Origin: an uncultured Paracoccaceae bacterium
GTDB lineage: Bacteria; Pseudomonadota; Alphaproteobacteria; Rhodobacterales; Rhodobacteraceae
Assembly: GCA_947503925.1 (NCBI GenBank)
Contig: CANNFQ010000009.1
Coordinates: 1 to 64,000 of the forward strand
Length of the DNA stretch: 64,000 nt
Direction of reading: 5' to 3'
The notes under the pieces were generated by a model. It saw only the letters and a list, made by a program, of their open reading frames with translations. It was not told the DNA's origin and did not search any database. The first letter of the stretch is position 1; every line of letters starts with the position of its first letter. Shown here in pieces: positions 27,011-35,767 of this stretch. The position numbers and the translations under genes are program-made.

Positions 27011-27922
27011 ATGCATCCTGCCGCAGCTGCCGCACCCATCGCCCCCCGGTTTTTTGACGGGTTCGAGGAACGGTTCATTACAGGCCCCGATGGTCCGATG
27101 TTTTGCCGCATCGGCGGTGATGGCCCCCCTTTGGTCCTGTTGCACGGGTATCCCCAGACCTCGGCCATGTGGCATGCGGTGGCTGCCGATCTTGCCCGCG
27201 ACTATCGCGTCATTTGCATGGATTTGCGCGGCTATGGCCGGTCGGTGAAACCGCCCAGCGCCCCGGATCATGCCCCCCATTCCAAACGTGCCATGGCTGG
27301 TGATGTGATCGCGGTCATGGATTCGCTGGGCCACGACCGGTTTCTGGTGGGCGCCCATGACCGTGGCGCCCGCGTGGCGCATCGCCTGGCCGCGGATCAT
27401 CCTGATAAGGTGCGTGCCCTTGCCATTCTGGATATCGCCCCCACCCGCGAGATGTATCGTGAGGGCGACAGCGCCTTTGCCCATCGTTATTGGCATTGGT
27501 ATTGGCTGACCTTGCCACATCCGTTCCCTGAAACGCTGATCGGCGCGGATCCTGCGTTTTTCTGGCTGACCAAATCAATAGGCCTGTCGAAAACGCCAGC
27601 CCCGTTTGTCCAGCAGGCGCTGGATGAGTACCTGACCTGTTTCGATGATCCGTCCCTGATCCATTGCGCTTGCGAGGATTATCGCGCAGCGGCGACAATT
27701 GATATCGCCCATGACGATGCTGACCCCACGCGATTGCAGATGCCGCTTCTGACCCTGTGGGGCAAGGATGGCGCGATTGAAGCCCATTTTGACAGCTTGG
27801 CCTTGTGGCGCGAGCGCGCGGCGCAAGTGGAAGGTTGGGCACTGCCCGGCGGCCATTTTCTGGCCGAGGAATGCCCGGACCGGGTGATCGCCGCATGGCG
27901 CGAGTTTTTTGCGGCGTGCTGA
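27011..27922 (+). CDS. Alpha/beta hydrolase, probable fluoroacetate (haloacetate) dehalogenase
   Basis: The 303-residue protein is an alpha/beta hydrolase of the epoxide hydrolase/dehalogenase branch. Residues I read as D117, R118, R121, D141, H162 and W163 match D110, R111, R114, D134, H155 and W156 of the fluoroacetate dehalogenase RPA1163, all with a constant +7 offset. In that enzyme these are the nucleophile, the carboxylate-binding arginines, the acid partner of the histidine, and two halide-pocket residues. Y224 may be the third halide ligand and H282 (LPGGHFLAEE) the catalytic base. The usual HGYPQTSAMWH oxyanion segment is present. A GAGG site precedes the ATG. It is probably a monocistronic cytoplasmic enzyme, convergent with the next gene. 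Confidence 0.88.
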   Translation: MHPAAAAAPIAPRFFDGFEERFITGPDGPMFCRIGGDGPPLVLLHGYPQTSAMWHAVAADLARDYRVICMDLRGYGRSVKPPSAPDHAPHSKRAMAGDVIAVMDSLGHDRFLVGAHDRGARVAHRLAADHPDKVRALAILDIAPTREMYREGDSAFAHRYWHWYWLTLPHPFPETLIGADPAFFWLTKSIGLSKTPAPFVQQALDEYLTCFDDPSLIHCACEDYRAAATIDIAHDDADPTRLQMPLLTLWGKDGAIEAHFDSLALWRERAAQVEGWALPGGHFLAEECPDRVIAAWREFFAAC

Positions 27923-27928
27923 TGCGCG

Positions 27929-28828
27929 CTATTCCAATTTGGCGGGGAACCCTTCGGCGCGCAGGTCTGTTTGCAAAAGGTCTTCCAGCAGTTTGACCAC
28001 CATGGGTGATTCCGCGGTCCCGCCATAAGCCGCCCGGGCTGCGACGTAGCTTTGCCGTGTCGCACTTGCCAGATCGAGCGGCACTTCGAACTCTTTGCCG
28101 AATTCCATTGCGAACCCGAGATCCTTCAGCACCAGATCCATGTTGAACCCGATATCATATGACCCATTCAGCACCAGCGCCCCTTCGGTTTCATGCACAA
28201 AGGAATTGCCTGATGACGCCTTGATTGCGTGCCATGCCTGCCCGAGGTTCAGCCCGCCCCGCTTGGCCAGCATCAGCGCCTCACCACAGGCCTTGAGGTG
28301 GATGAAGGCCAGCATGTTGGTGATCACCTTGATGATCGCGGCAGACCCGAGCGGCCCCATGTGAAAGACCTGATCGCCCATCGCCTGCATGGCGGGCAGG
28401 TGTAGATCAAACATATCCTTGTCACCGCCAGCCAGCATGGTGATCTTGCCCTGGGCGGCCAGATGGACCCCGCCAGTGACCGGCAGTTCCATCATGCGCA
28501 CGCCATGCGCGCTGGCCTTCTGCGCCATTTCCAGCACGTCGTCCCGGCCCAATGTCGACATCTCGATCCAATGGGCGCCCGATTTCATATGGGGCAGGAT
28601 TTCGTCAAGCACCTTGGCGGTCACCGCCGGTGAGGGCAGGCAGGTGATCACGTGATCTGCGACCTTTGCTACGCTGATCGCATCGTCAGCCCAATTGCAC
28701 CCCAACGATTGGATCGGTTCAGCGAGCGATTTGTTCAGGTCCGTCGCTGTGACATCCAACCCTGCCTTGCGCAGGCAGCCTGCACAATTGATGCCCAGAT
28801 TGCCCAGCCCGATGTAACCGTAATGCAT
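27929..28828 (-). CDS. NAD(P)-dependent beta-hydroxyacid dehydrogenase (3-hydroxyisobutyrate dehydrogenase-like)
   Basis: The protein (299 residues) has the family's N-terminal Rossmann motif GYIGLGNLGINCAGCLRKAG, the substrate-binding PVTGGVHLAAQGKITMLAGG, and the catalytic-lysine region GSAAIIKVITNMLAF. Members reduce or oxidise small beta-hydroxyacids such as 3-hydroxyisobutyrate or tartronate semialdehyde; the exact substrate is not evident. A strong AAGGAGA ribosome-binding site precedes the ATG. It starts 9 bases after the methyltransferase gene stop, so the two form one operon, opposite a LysR gene. The two enzymes may process the same methylated compound. Confidence 0.88.
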   Translation of the reverse strand: MHYGYIGLGNLGINCAGCLRKAGLDVTATDLNKSLAEPIQSLGCNWADDAISVAKVADHVITCLPSPAVTAKVLDEILPHMKSGAHWIEMSTLGRDDVLEMAQKASAHGVRMMELPVTGGVHLAAQGKITMLAGGDKDMFDLHLPAMQAMGDQVFHMGPLGSAAIIKVITNMLAFIHLKACGEALMLAKRGGLNLGQAWHAIKASSGNSFVHETEGALVLNGSYDIGFNMDLVLKDLGFAMEFGKEFEVPLDLASATRQSYVAARAAYGGTAESPMVVKLLEDLLQTDLRAEGFPAKLE

Positions 28829-28837
28829 GGCGTCTCC

Positions 28838-30373
28838 TTAGGTGAAATAGATGTTGTAATCGGCCCGGATTGCCGCATCGAGCGCTGGATCAATCTGGAT
28901 TTCTGCGTTGGCGAGGATTTCATTTTTGCGCTCAATTGCCTTGTCGAGCAACATCGGTCTATCGGCCTCGCCCCATTCCTTGGGGCTCATCCGGTTGCCA
29001 AGTGTTGGATAGATATATTCGGTCTGCATCAGGTTCAGTGTTTGATCTGACCCCAGATAATGCCCCGGCCCACCAAGGCAGACCGCCTTCATCGCCTCGA
29101 TCGATGTGCTGTCTTCGGTCACGTCGATCCCGCGCACGCAACGCATGACTTGCCCGAGGATATCATCGCCGAGCACCAGCGATTCCAGACAAAATCCAAG
29201 CAGGGAAGCATGCATGCCAACGGATTCGTAGACCATGTTCAATCCCGATAGCCCGGCCAGAACATTGGTGATCCCCTGTTCCCAGCCGGCCTGCATATCG
29301 GGCAGTTTACTGTCGGATATGCCCGCAGCGGCACCGCCAGGCAGACCGTAGAACTTGTGCATCTGTGAACAACCCGCCGTCAGCAAGGCTTGCTCGGCTG
29401 ATCCGCCTGACATCGCCCCGGTGCGCAGGTCGGACACGAACGGCCATGTACCAAAGATCGCCGGATGTCCGGGCGACACAGCGTTGACATAGACAACCCC
29501 CGCAAGACATTCCGCCACGGCCTGCACAATGGCCAGGGCGATCGGCGCTGGCGCTGTGGCCCCCGCCTGCCCAGCCGATAGCAACAACACGGGCATGCCT
29601 GCACGGATGCAGTGTTCCATGGCGATGCAGCTTTCCTCGGCGAATTTCATCGGCGGTACGACAAAGCAGTTCGAGTTCGAGATGAAAGGGCGTGCCCGAT
29701 AGGCGGCTTCGCCCCCGGCGATCCGGTGGATCAGTTCCATGCAGGGTGCGACGTGATCCGGTTCGCTGAAGGATGTGCCGACATGTTTGGTTGTGCCTGC
29801 GCAGCAGGCATAGACCGTGTTCAGGTCCATTTCGAGGTTATCTGTGACATCCCGCGCGACCATCGCCCGCTGGAAGAAATGCACGTTGTCGAGCGCGTCG
29901 GTGATCCTGGCGGCGTCATGCAAATCCTGTGCCGTGCTGTCGCGATAGGTGTTGGTTGCCAGATCGACGATGTGAACCGCAGCCCCGGCGGTGCCGAAAT
30001 GTACCTTGTGCCCCGAGAGGTGCAGATCATGTTTCGGGTCGCGCCCGTGCAGGGTGATGTTGCGCGCGGCCTTGGCCAGCATGTCCTCGACCAATGCGCG
30101 AGGAAAGCGCAACCTGCCATCATCACCGAGGATTGCACCGGCCCTGGTCATCGCCTCAACCCCTGAAGGCGGGGCTTGTGACAGGCCAATTTGCTCCAAT
30201 GCATTCAGCGCCGCCTCATGAATGCGCATCACATCGGCATCGGTTAGCGGTTTGTATTGTCCGCCCTCCAACCCGGCGCGGACGGGGCGTAAATCTTCGG
30301 CCAATGGTGCGTTGCGCAGTGCGACCCGTGCTGCCCGCCCGCCACTGCGTGGTTTTCTGCTTGGTGCTGTCAT
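28838..30373 (-). CDS. Trimethylamine methyltransferase (MttB) superfamily protein, non-pyrrolysine type
   Basis: The protein has 511 residues from the ATG at 30373, preceded by GGGGAGG. It has the MttB-family layout, with an N-terminal block around MRIHEAALNALEQIG, a TIM-barrel core and FVVPPMKFAEESC. The frame is continuous with no internal amber codon, so it lacks the pyrrolysine of true trimethylamine methyltransferases. Non-pyrrolysine members in other bacteria demethylate quaternary amines such as glycine betaine, proline betaine or carnitine, passing methyl to a corrinoid protein. No corrinoid protein gene is visible nearby, so the methyl acceptor is unknown. Its neighbours are a dehydrogenase gene downstream and a divergent LysR gene. 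Confidence 0.92.
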   Translation of the reverse strand: MTAPSRKPRSGGRAARVALRNAPLAEDLRPVRAGLEGGQYKPLTDADVMRIHEAALNALEQIGLSQAPPSGVEAMTRAGAILGDDGRLRFPRALVEDMLAKAARNITLHGRDPKHDLHLSGHKVHFGTAGAAVHIVDLATNTYRDSTAQDLHDAARITDALDNVHFFQRAMVARDVTDNLEMDLNTVYACCAGTTKHVGTSFSEPDHVAPCMELIHRIAGGEAAYRARPFISNSNCFVVPPMKFAEESCIAMEHCIRAGMPVLLLSAGQAGATAPAPIALAIVQAVAECLAGVVYVNAVSPGHPAIFGTWPFVSDLRTGAMSGGSAEQALLTAGCSQMHKFYGLPGGAAAGISDSKLPDMQAGWEQGITNVLAGLSGLNMVYESVGMHASLLGFCLESLVLGDDILGQVMRCVRGIDVTEDSTSIEAMKAVCLGGPGHYLGSDQTLNLMQTEYIYPTLGNRMSPKEWGEADRPMLLDKAIERKNEILANAEIQIDPALDAAIRADYNIYFT

Positions 30374-30446
30374 CTGATCCTCCCCGATCATGCCGATAGT
30401 ATCATGAGAGACGCGCAACGGATCAATTCGCATATACACATAGAAT

Positions 30447-30465
30447 TAATCGGAAATTCCGATTA
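30447..30465. promoter_or_regulatory. Perfect palindrome, probable LysR-regulator operator
   Basis: TAATCGGAA and its exact inverse TTCCGATTA flank a single A. The site lies 10 bases before the LysR start and 73 bases before the methyltransferase start, in the divergent gap. The symmetry and place suit a LysR-type recognition or autoregulatory site. Confidence 0.7.
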
Positions 30466-30475
30466 GCATGCCGCC

Positions 30476-31360
30476 ATGCAAATTGAACTGATCGAAACTT
30501 TTCTGGATCTGTGTGAAACGCAGAGCTTTAATCGAACGGCCGACCGGCTGGGCGTGACCCAATCCACCGTGTCTGGCCGTATCGGGTCCTTGGAAAAAAC
30601 GGTTGGTCGCCCGCTTTTTCGCCGCTCACGATCCGGCACGGCGCTAACAACTGAAGGGTTGCGGTTTGAGCCGCATGCCCGCAGCTTGCGCCACGCCTGG
30701 GTAACCGCACTGCATGCGGTGCGCGATGCTGGCATGTCTGGCGTGACCATGCGGATCGGTATTCAGCATGATCTGATCGGCGTTCAGATCGACAGCCTGA
30801 TCGGCAAATTCCGCAGCGCCCTACCCGATACGGTCATCTATGTGGAAGCAGATTATTCAATGCAGATGTGCGCTGATCTGGCATCCGGCGCGCAGGATGT
30901 TGCGGTGTTGTATTCGCCGCAGACGCACCCGGATATCCATTTTGCGCCTTTGGGTGACGTAACTTATGTCATGGTATCAACGGATGTTGACATCTTGGCA
31001 GATGTTACAGCTGACAATTACATTCTTGCGAATTATTCCCCTGCGTTTTCCCATACCCATGCCGCGCTACTGCCCGGGCTGACGCGCGTTTCCCTGTCAA
31101 TCGGGCAGAATGCGGCGATGGAAGGATTCCTGAAATCGCTATCCGGGGCGGCCTATGTTTTGCGGCACTCTGCGGCAGAACTTGTCAATGCAGGCACCTG
31201 TCACTACGTCAAGGATGCCCCGGCGATTACCCAGCCAGTTTTTGCCGGGGTGAACTTACGGAACCGGCATCGTGCGCCCTATCGAAAGTTCTTGCGTATC
31301 TTGCAAGGTCATTACGCGGCGGCTGCATCGGATCGCCGCAGGCATTCGACCCGCCGATAG
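30476..31360 (+). CDS. LysR family transcriptional regulator
   Basis: This 294-residue protein has an N-terminal winged helix-turn-helix (LIETFLDLCETQSFNRTADRLG, then TQSTVSGRIGSLEKTVG) and a C-terminal periplasmic-binding-like effector domain. It is transcribed away from the MttB-like methyltransferase operon, the usual arrangement when a LysR protein controls its neighbour. The effector is probably the methylated substrate or its product, which is inference. A perfect 19-bp palindrome just before its start may be its own operator. Confidence 0.92.
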   Translation: MQIELIETFLDLCETQSFNRTADRLGVTQSTVSGRIGSLEKTVGRPLFRRSRSGTALTTEGLRFEPHARSLRHAWVTALHAVRDAGMSGVTMRIGIQHDLIGVQIDSLIGKFRSALPDTVIYVEADYSMQMCADLASGAQDVAVLYSPQTHPDIHFAPLGDVTYVMVSTDVDILADVTADNYILANYSPAFSHTHAALLPGLTRVSLSIGQNAAMEGFLKSLSGAAYVLRHSAAELVNAGTCHYVKDAPAITQPVFAGVNLRNRHRAPYRKFLRILQGHYAAAASDRRRHSTRR

Positions 31361-31508
31361 GCGCTCCCCCTTCAAAACCTGCCGACAGAATATTTTCCGG
31401 AATAATTGACCCGCTGATCTGGTATCGTCGCAGCAGCACCCCTATGTATCGCCTGTTAACATTCGACTCACGAATTTTTGAAGTCACGGCTTTTCGAAGG
31501 ACGCTGTT

Positions 31509-32651
31509 ATGGCAAAAGATACTGCCCCCGATCTTACCGGACAATTGAAGTTCGAAGGTGACAAGAAGGCTGGACGGTCCAAGTGGATCGCGATGCTGCT
31601 TGCGCTTGCCCTCGTCGGCTGGATGGGCAGCGGGTACATCATACCCAGCGCGCCGGAGGATGACACCCCAACAGAAACGCCAACCCGTGCTGTAGCAGTG
31701 GCCGTGATGCCGTCGACCGCCCAGGATGTCGGCCTTGTCTTGACCGCAGAGGGGCAATCAACCCCCGACCGCGCGACCGGAATTCTCGCCAAGGCGACTG
31801 GACAGATCGTTTCGGTATCCGTCAAGCGTGGTGATCTGGTGCAGGCGGGGCAAGAGATTGGCCGTTTAGATGCCGAGACGATCAATGCACAGCTTGCCCA
31901 GGCGCAGGCGCAGTTTGCGCAGGCCGATGCCGATCTGACCCGTGCAGAAACCTTGCAGGAACGCGGTATCGGTACCGAGGCACAGGTAAGTCAGGCCCGC
32001 GCGGCCAAGGCCACGGCAGAGGCATCCGTGACCGCCGCCGAGGAACAGTTGGACAACACAGTCATCACCGCCCCATTCGCCGGTCGTTTGAATGAAATGA
32101 CCCTTGATGAGGGCGAGTTTGTGAATGATGGCGATATGGTTGCTGAAGTGCTGGATAACGATCCGCTGAATGTTGTTGTGCAGGTCCCGCAACAGGCCTT
32201 GTCGCGCCTGTCCAAAGGGCAGATGGCCGAGGTTTCGTTTATCACCGGCGAAACCCGGATGGGCATGGTTGGCTTTATCGGTAGTAATGCGGATAGCCAG
32301 ACCCGGACATTCCGCGTTGAGATTGCCGTTGATAACCCTGACAGCGAGATGCCTGCAGGCCTGAGTGCGCGCGTCGCAATTCCGACCGGTCAGGCGCGCG
32401 GGCACTTCATTTCGCCTGCGATCCTGTCGCTGGGCACCAATGGTGATCTGGGGATAAAGACCGTTGAAGAGGGTGATGTTGTTGCTTTCCGCCCGATCAC
32501 GATTGTGCGCGCGCAGACCGACGGCATTTGGGTAACCGGCCTGGGCGAGCAGGCGCAGATCATCACTGTCGGCCAAGGCTTTGTCAGCGCCGGTGATACG
32601 GTTGATCCGCGCCCGGTTGAGGTATCCGAGGCCGTGGTGGTGACCCAATGA
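31509..32651 (+). CDS. RND efflux transporter periplasmic adaptor subunit
   Basis: This 380-residue membrane-fusion protein links an inner-membrane RND pump to an outer-membrane channel. A single N-terminal membrane helix (WIAMLLALALVGWMGSGYII) is followed by a lipoyl-like half (GQIVSVSVKRGDLVQAGQEI), a coiled-coil hairpin at about 125-185, and beta-barrel segments (VITAPFAGRLNEMTLDEGEFV). It lacks a lipobox cysteine, so it is anchored by its helix rather than by lipid. It is the first gene of a two-gene unit, and its stop overlaps the pump start by four bases (ATGA). No outer-membrane factor gene follows. Confidence 0.93.
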   Translation: MAKDTAPDLTGQLKFEGDKKAGRSKWIAMLLALALVGWMGSGYIIPSAPEDDTPTETPTRAVAVAVMPSTAQDVGLVLTAEGQSTPDRATGILAKATGQIVSVSVKRGDLVQAGQEIGRLDAETINAQLAQAQAQFAQADADLTRAETLQERGIGTEAQVSQARAAKATAEASVTAAEEQLDNTVITAPFAGRLNEMTLDEGEFVNDGDMVAEVLDNDPLNVVVQVPQQALSRLSKGQMAEVSFITGETRMGMVGFIGSNADSQTRTFRVEIAVDNPDSEMPAGLSARVAIPTGQARGHFISPAILSLGTNGDLGIKTVEEGDVVAFRPITIVRAQTDGIWVTGLGEQAQIITVGQGFVSAGDTVDPRPVEVSEAVVVTQ

Positions 32652-35600
32652 GATCCCTGATTGATGCTGCATTCAGCCGCAGCAAGGTTGTTCAACTTGT
32701 CCTGGTTTTCCTGCTTGCAGTAGGGTCGCTATCCTATGCCGGGATCCCCAAGGAAAGTAACCCCGAAATTCCGATCCCGATCATCTATGTTTCAACCAGT
32801 CTGGACGGGATTTCACCGCAGGATGCAGAGGATGTCCTTGTCGGCCCGATGGAGACAGAATTTGCGTCGCTGACCGGCCTGAAAACCATGACAGCCCGTG
32901 CCAGCGAAGGTCATGCATCGGTTGAGCTGGAGTTTGAGCCGGGTTTCGATGCTGATGCCGCACTGGATAAGGTCCGGGAGGCTGCCGACAAGGCCGAAAA
33001 CGATCTGCCGCAGGATGCAAACCTGACGGTGACGGAGATCAACACAGCCCTGTTTCCGATCCTGAATGTCATCCTGTCCGGGCAGGTGCCTGAGCGAACA
33101 TTGAATGCGCTTGCCGATGACCTCAAAGACGATATTGAGTCGATTTCCGGCGTGCTAGAGGTTGATGTCGGCGGCAAACGCACAGAACTGATGGAAGTAC
33201 TGATAGACCCGACGGTGTTTGAAACCTACAATATCACATTTGACGAAATCATCAGTTCGATTACCCGCAACAACCAGTTGATTGCAGCGGGTGCGATCGA
33301 AAGTGAGGCCGGCCGGCTGGTGCTGAAAGTGCCCGGGTTGATCGAGAACCTGCAAGACGTGATGGAATTGCCGGTTCTGGTGCGTGGCCAGACGGTTGTG
33401 ACCTTTGCCGACGTCGCCACCATCCGCCGTACATTCGAAGACCCGACCGGATTTGCCCGGATTGATGGCCAGCCTGCGCTGGCGCTTGAGATCAAGAAAC
33501 GCGTTGGGGCCAATATTATTCAAACCGTGTCGCAGGTGCGCGCGGTCATTGAAACGGCCCGTGCCGATTGGCCTGACAGCGTGCAGGTCAGCTATACGCT
33601 GGATGAAAGCGAACAGGTTGAATCCATGTTGTCGGATCTGGAGGCGAATGTGATCGCCGCCATTATTCTGGTGATGATTGTTGTCGTCTATGCGCTTGGC
33701 CTGCGGTCATCCTTGCTGGTGGGTCTGGCAATCCCGGGGGCGTTTCTGACAGGTGTGGCGGGGCTTTTCTTTCTTGGCTTTACCATGAACATCGTTGTGC
33801 TGTTTTCGTTGATCCTTGTGGTGGGGATGCTGGTGGATGGAGCCATCGTGACCGTCGAATTGGCCGACCGTTATCTGCATGAAGGCCACGATTCCAAAAC
33901 GGCCTACGCCATGGCGGCTAAGCGGATGGCGTGGCCTATCATCGCCTCGACCGCGACAACGCTTTGCGTGTTCTTTCCGCTGTTATTTTGGGAAGGTGTT
34001 GTCGGCGAATTTATGAAATTCCTACCAATCACCGTCATCATCACGCTGGCCGCATCGCTGTTTATGGCGCTGGTTTTCATTCCTGTCATGGGTGGTTTGA
34101 TCGGCAAGCGGCAGAAACAAACGGCAAAGGCAAAGGCGCAGCTTTACGCCGCCGAACGTGGCGACCCCCGCCATATGACCGGGTTTATGGGCGGCTATGT
34201 CCGGCTGCTTGAATGGTCGATCCTGCGCCCTTGGATCACGCTCAGCTTTGCGGTGATGGCCTTGGTTGCGTCCTTCGTGGCCTATACCCATTTCGGCAAC
34301 GGGCTGACATTCTTTCCCGAAGTCGAACCCGAATACGCGCAGGTCGAGGTGCGGGCGAAGGATAATTTTTCGGTTTATGAACAGGACGCGCTAGTACGCC
34401 AGGTCGAAGCGAAACTGGCCGATTACACCGAAATCGCCAGCATTTATGCGCGCTCTGGCGGCAGCAACGAAGGCGGCGATGTGATTGGTGCCTTGCAACT
34501 GGAACTGGCTGAATGGGACACCCGCAGGCCCGTCGCCCTGATTTCCGAGGATATCCGTGCCGATGTTGCGACGATTCCCGGGATTGATGTGCAGGTGCAG
34601 ACGGATTCCGGTGGTCCTGGTGGCGGCAAGCCAATTAACCTTGATCTGTTGGCCAAAACCACAGCGGATCAAGAGGCCGGTGTCGCTATGATCATCGGCG
34701 CGATGGAGCGGTTGGGTGGCTTTATCGATATCGTCGAAACCCGGCCTTCGCCCGGTGTCGAATGGGCGATTACCGTTGATCGGTCCGAGGCGGCCCGCAG
34801 CGGTGCCGATGTCGCCCTGTTGGGACAGGCGGTGCAATTGTTGACCCGCGGCATTACGGTTGCCGATTACCGGCCAGAGGATGCCGATGGCGAAGTTGAT
34901 ATTGTTGTCCGCTTTCCCGCTGTTGACCGCACGCTGGCCGAATTGGAATCCCTGCGCGTCCCGACCAATGCCGGGCTGGTGCCAATTTCGAATTTCGTAT
35001 CCTTTGAACCCGCTCCGCGCAGCGGCATCATCACCCGGATTGATCAGGCGCGTGTTGTGTCGATCACCGCTGATGTGACCGCAGATGTTCTGGTCAATGA
35101 CCAGATTGTTGCGCTGCAGGCCGCCATCGAAAAACTTGACTTGCCGCCGTCCGCCCGTGTCGATTTCGGTGGTGAGGCAGAAGAGCAGGCTGAGGCTATG
35201 ACATTCCTGATGGGCGCTTTTGCCTCGGCCATCGGCCTGATGTTCCTGATCCTGCTGACCCAGTTCAACAGTTTTTGGCAGGCCTTTGTGGTCATGTCGG
35301 CCATTGTGTTTTCCATCGCGGGTGTTCTGCTGGGCCTGATGATTACCGGTCGTCCCTTTGGCGTTGTGATGGGGGGGATTGGCGTGATCGCGCTGGCCGG
35401 GATCGTTGTGAACAACAACATCGTTTTGATCGATACCTATAACAACCTCAAGGCGGCGGGTCTGTCGCCGCTAGAGGCCGCGTTGCGCACCGGTGCCCAG
35501 CGTCTGCGCCCTGTTGTTCTGACATCCGTGACAACGGCACTGGGGCTGATGCCGATGGTGATCGGGCTGAATATCAATTTCTTTACCCGCGAGATTGTCT

Positions 35601-35767
35601 ATGGTGCCCCGTCGACCCAATGGTGGACCGAATTGTCGAGTGCCATTGCGGGCGGGCTGGTCTTTGCGACCGTTTTGACGCTGTTGGTCACGCCAGCAAT
35701 GCTGATGCTGGGCGAAAAACGGGCCAAGCGGGCATTGCCGACCAGCGGGGCGCTTGCCGCCGCTTAA
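32648..35767 (+). CDS. RND efflux transporter permease
   Basis: This 1039-residue pump has the AcrB/MexB-type layout of twelve transmembrane helices and two large periplasmic loops. TM1 carries KVVQLVLVFLLAVGSLSYAG. In TM4 the segment GMLVDGAIVTVEL has Asp397 of the proton relay, but the second aspartate seen in AcrB (LVDDAIV) is Gly here. TM10 carries GIGVIALAGIVVNNNIVLI. It exports an unknown substrate such as a lipophilic toxin. The gene ends in a four-base overlap with the oppositely transcribed dehydrogenase gene, so the two stop codons share TTAA. Confidence 0.94.
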   Translation: MRSLIDAAFSRSKVVQLVLVFLLAVGSLSYAGIPKESNPEIPIPIIYVSTSLDGISPQDAEDVLVGPMETEFASLTGLKTMTARASEGHASVELEFEPGFDADAALDKVREAADKAENDLPQDANLTVTEINTALFPILNVILSGQVPERTLNALADDLKDDIESISGVLEVDVGGKRTELMEVLIDPTVFETYNITFDEIISSITRNNQLIAAGAIESEAGRLVLKVPGLIENLQDVMELPVLVRGQTVVTFADVATIRRTFEDPTGFARIDGQPALALEIKKRVGANIIQTVSQVRAVIETARADWPDSVQVSYTLDESEQVESMLSDLEANVIAAIILVMIVVVYALGLRSSLLVGLAIPGAFLTGVAGLFFLGFTMNIVVLFSLILVVGMLVDGAIVTVELADRYLHEGHDSKTAYAMAAKRMAWPIIASTATTLCVFFPLLFWEGVVGEFMKFLPITVIITLAASLFMALVFIPVMGGLIGKRQKQTAKAKAQLYAAERGDPRHMTGFMGGYVRLLEWSILRPWITLSFAVMALVASFVAYTHFGNGLTFFPEVEPEYAQVEVRAKDNFSVYEQDALVRQVEAKLADYTEIASIYARSGGSNEGGDVIGALQLELAEWDTRRPVALISEDIRADVATIPGIDVQVQTDSGGPGGGKPINLDLLAKTTADQEAGVAMIIGAMERLGGFIDIVETRPSPGVEWAITVDRSEAARSGADVALLGQAVQLLTRGITVADYRPEDADGEVDIVVRFPAVDRTLAELESLRVPTNAGLVPISNFVSFEPAPRSGIITRIDQARVVSITADVTADVLVNDQIVALQAAIEKLDLPPSARVDFGGEAEEQAEAMTFLMGAFASAIGLMFLILLTQFNSFWQAFVVMSAIVFSIAGVLLGLMITGRPFGVVMGGIGVIALAGIVVNNNIVLIDTYNNLKAAGLSPLEAALRTGAQRLRPVVLTSVTTALGLMPMVIGLNINFFTREIVYGAPSTQWWTELSSAIAGGLVFATVLTLLVTPAMLMLGEKRAKRALPTSGALAAA

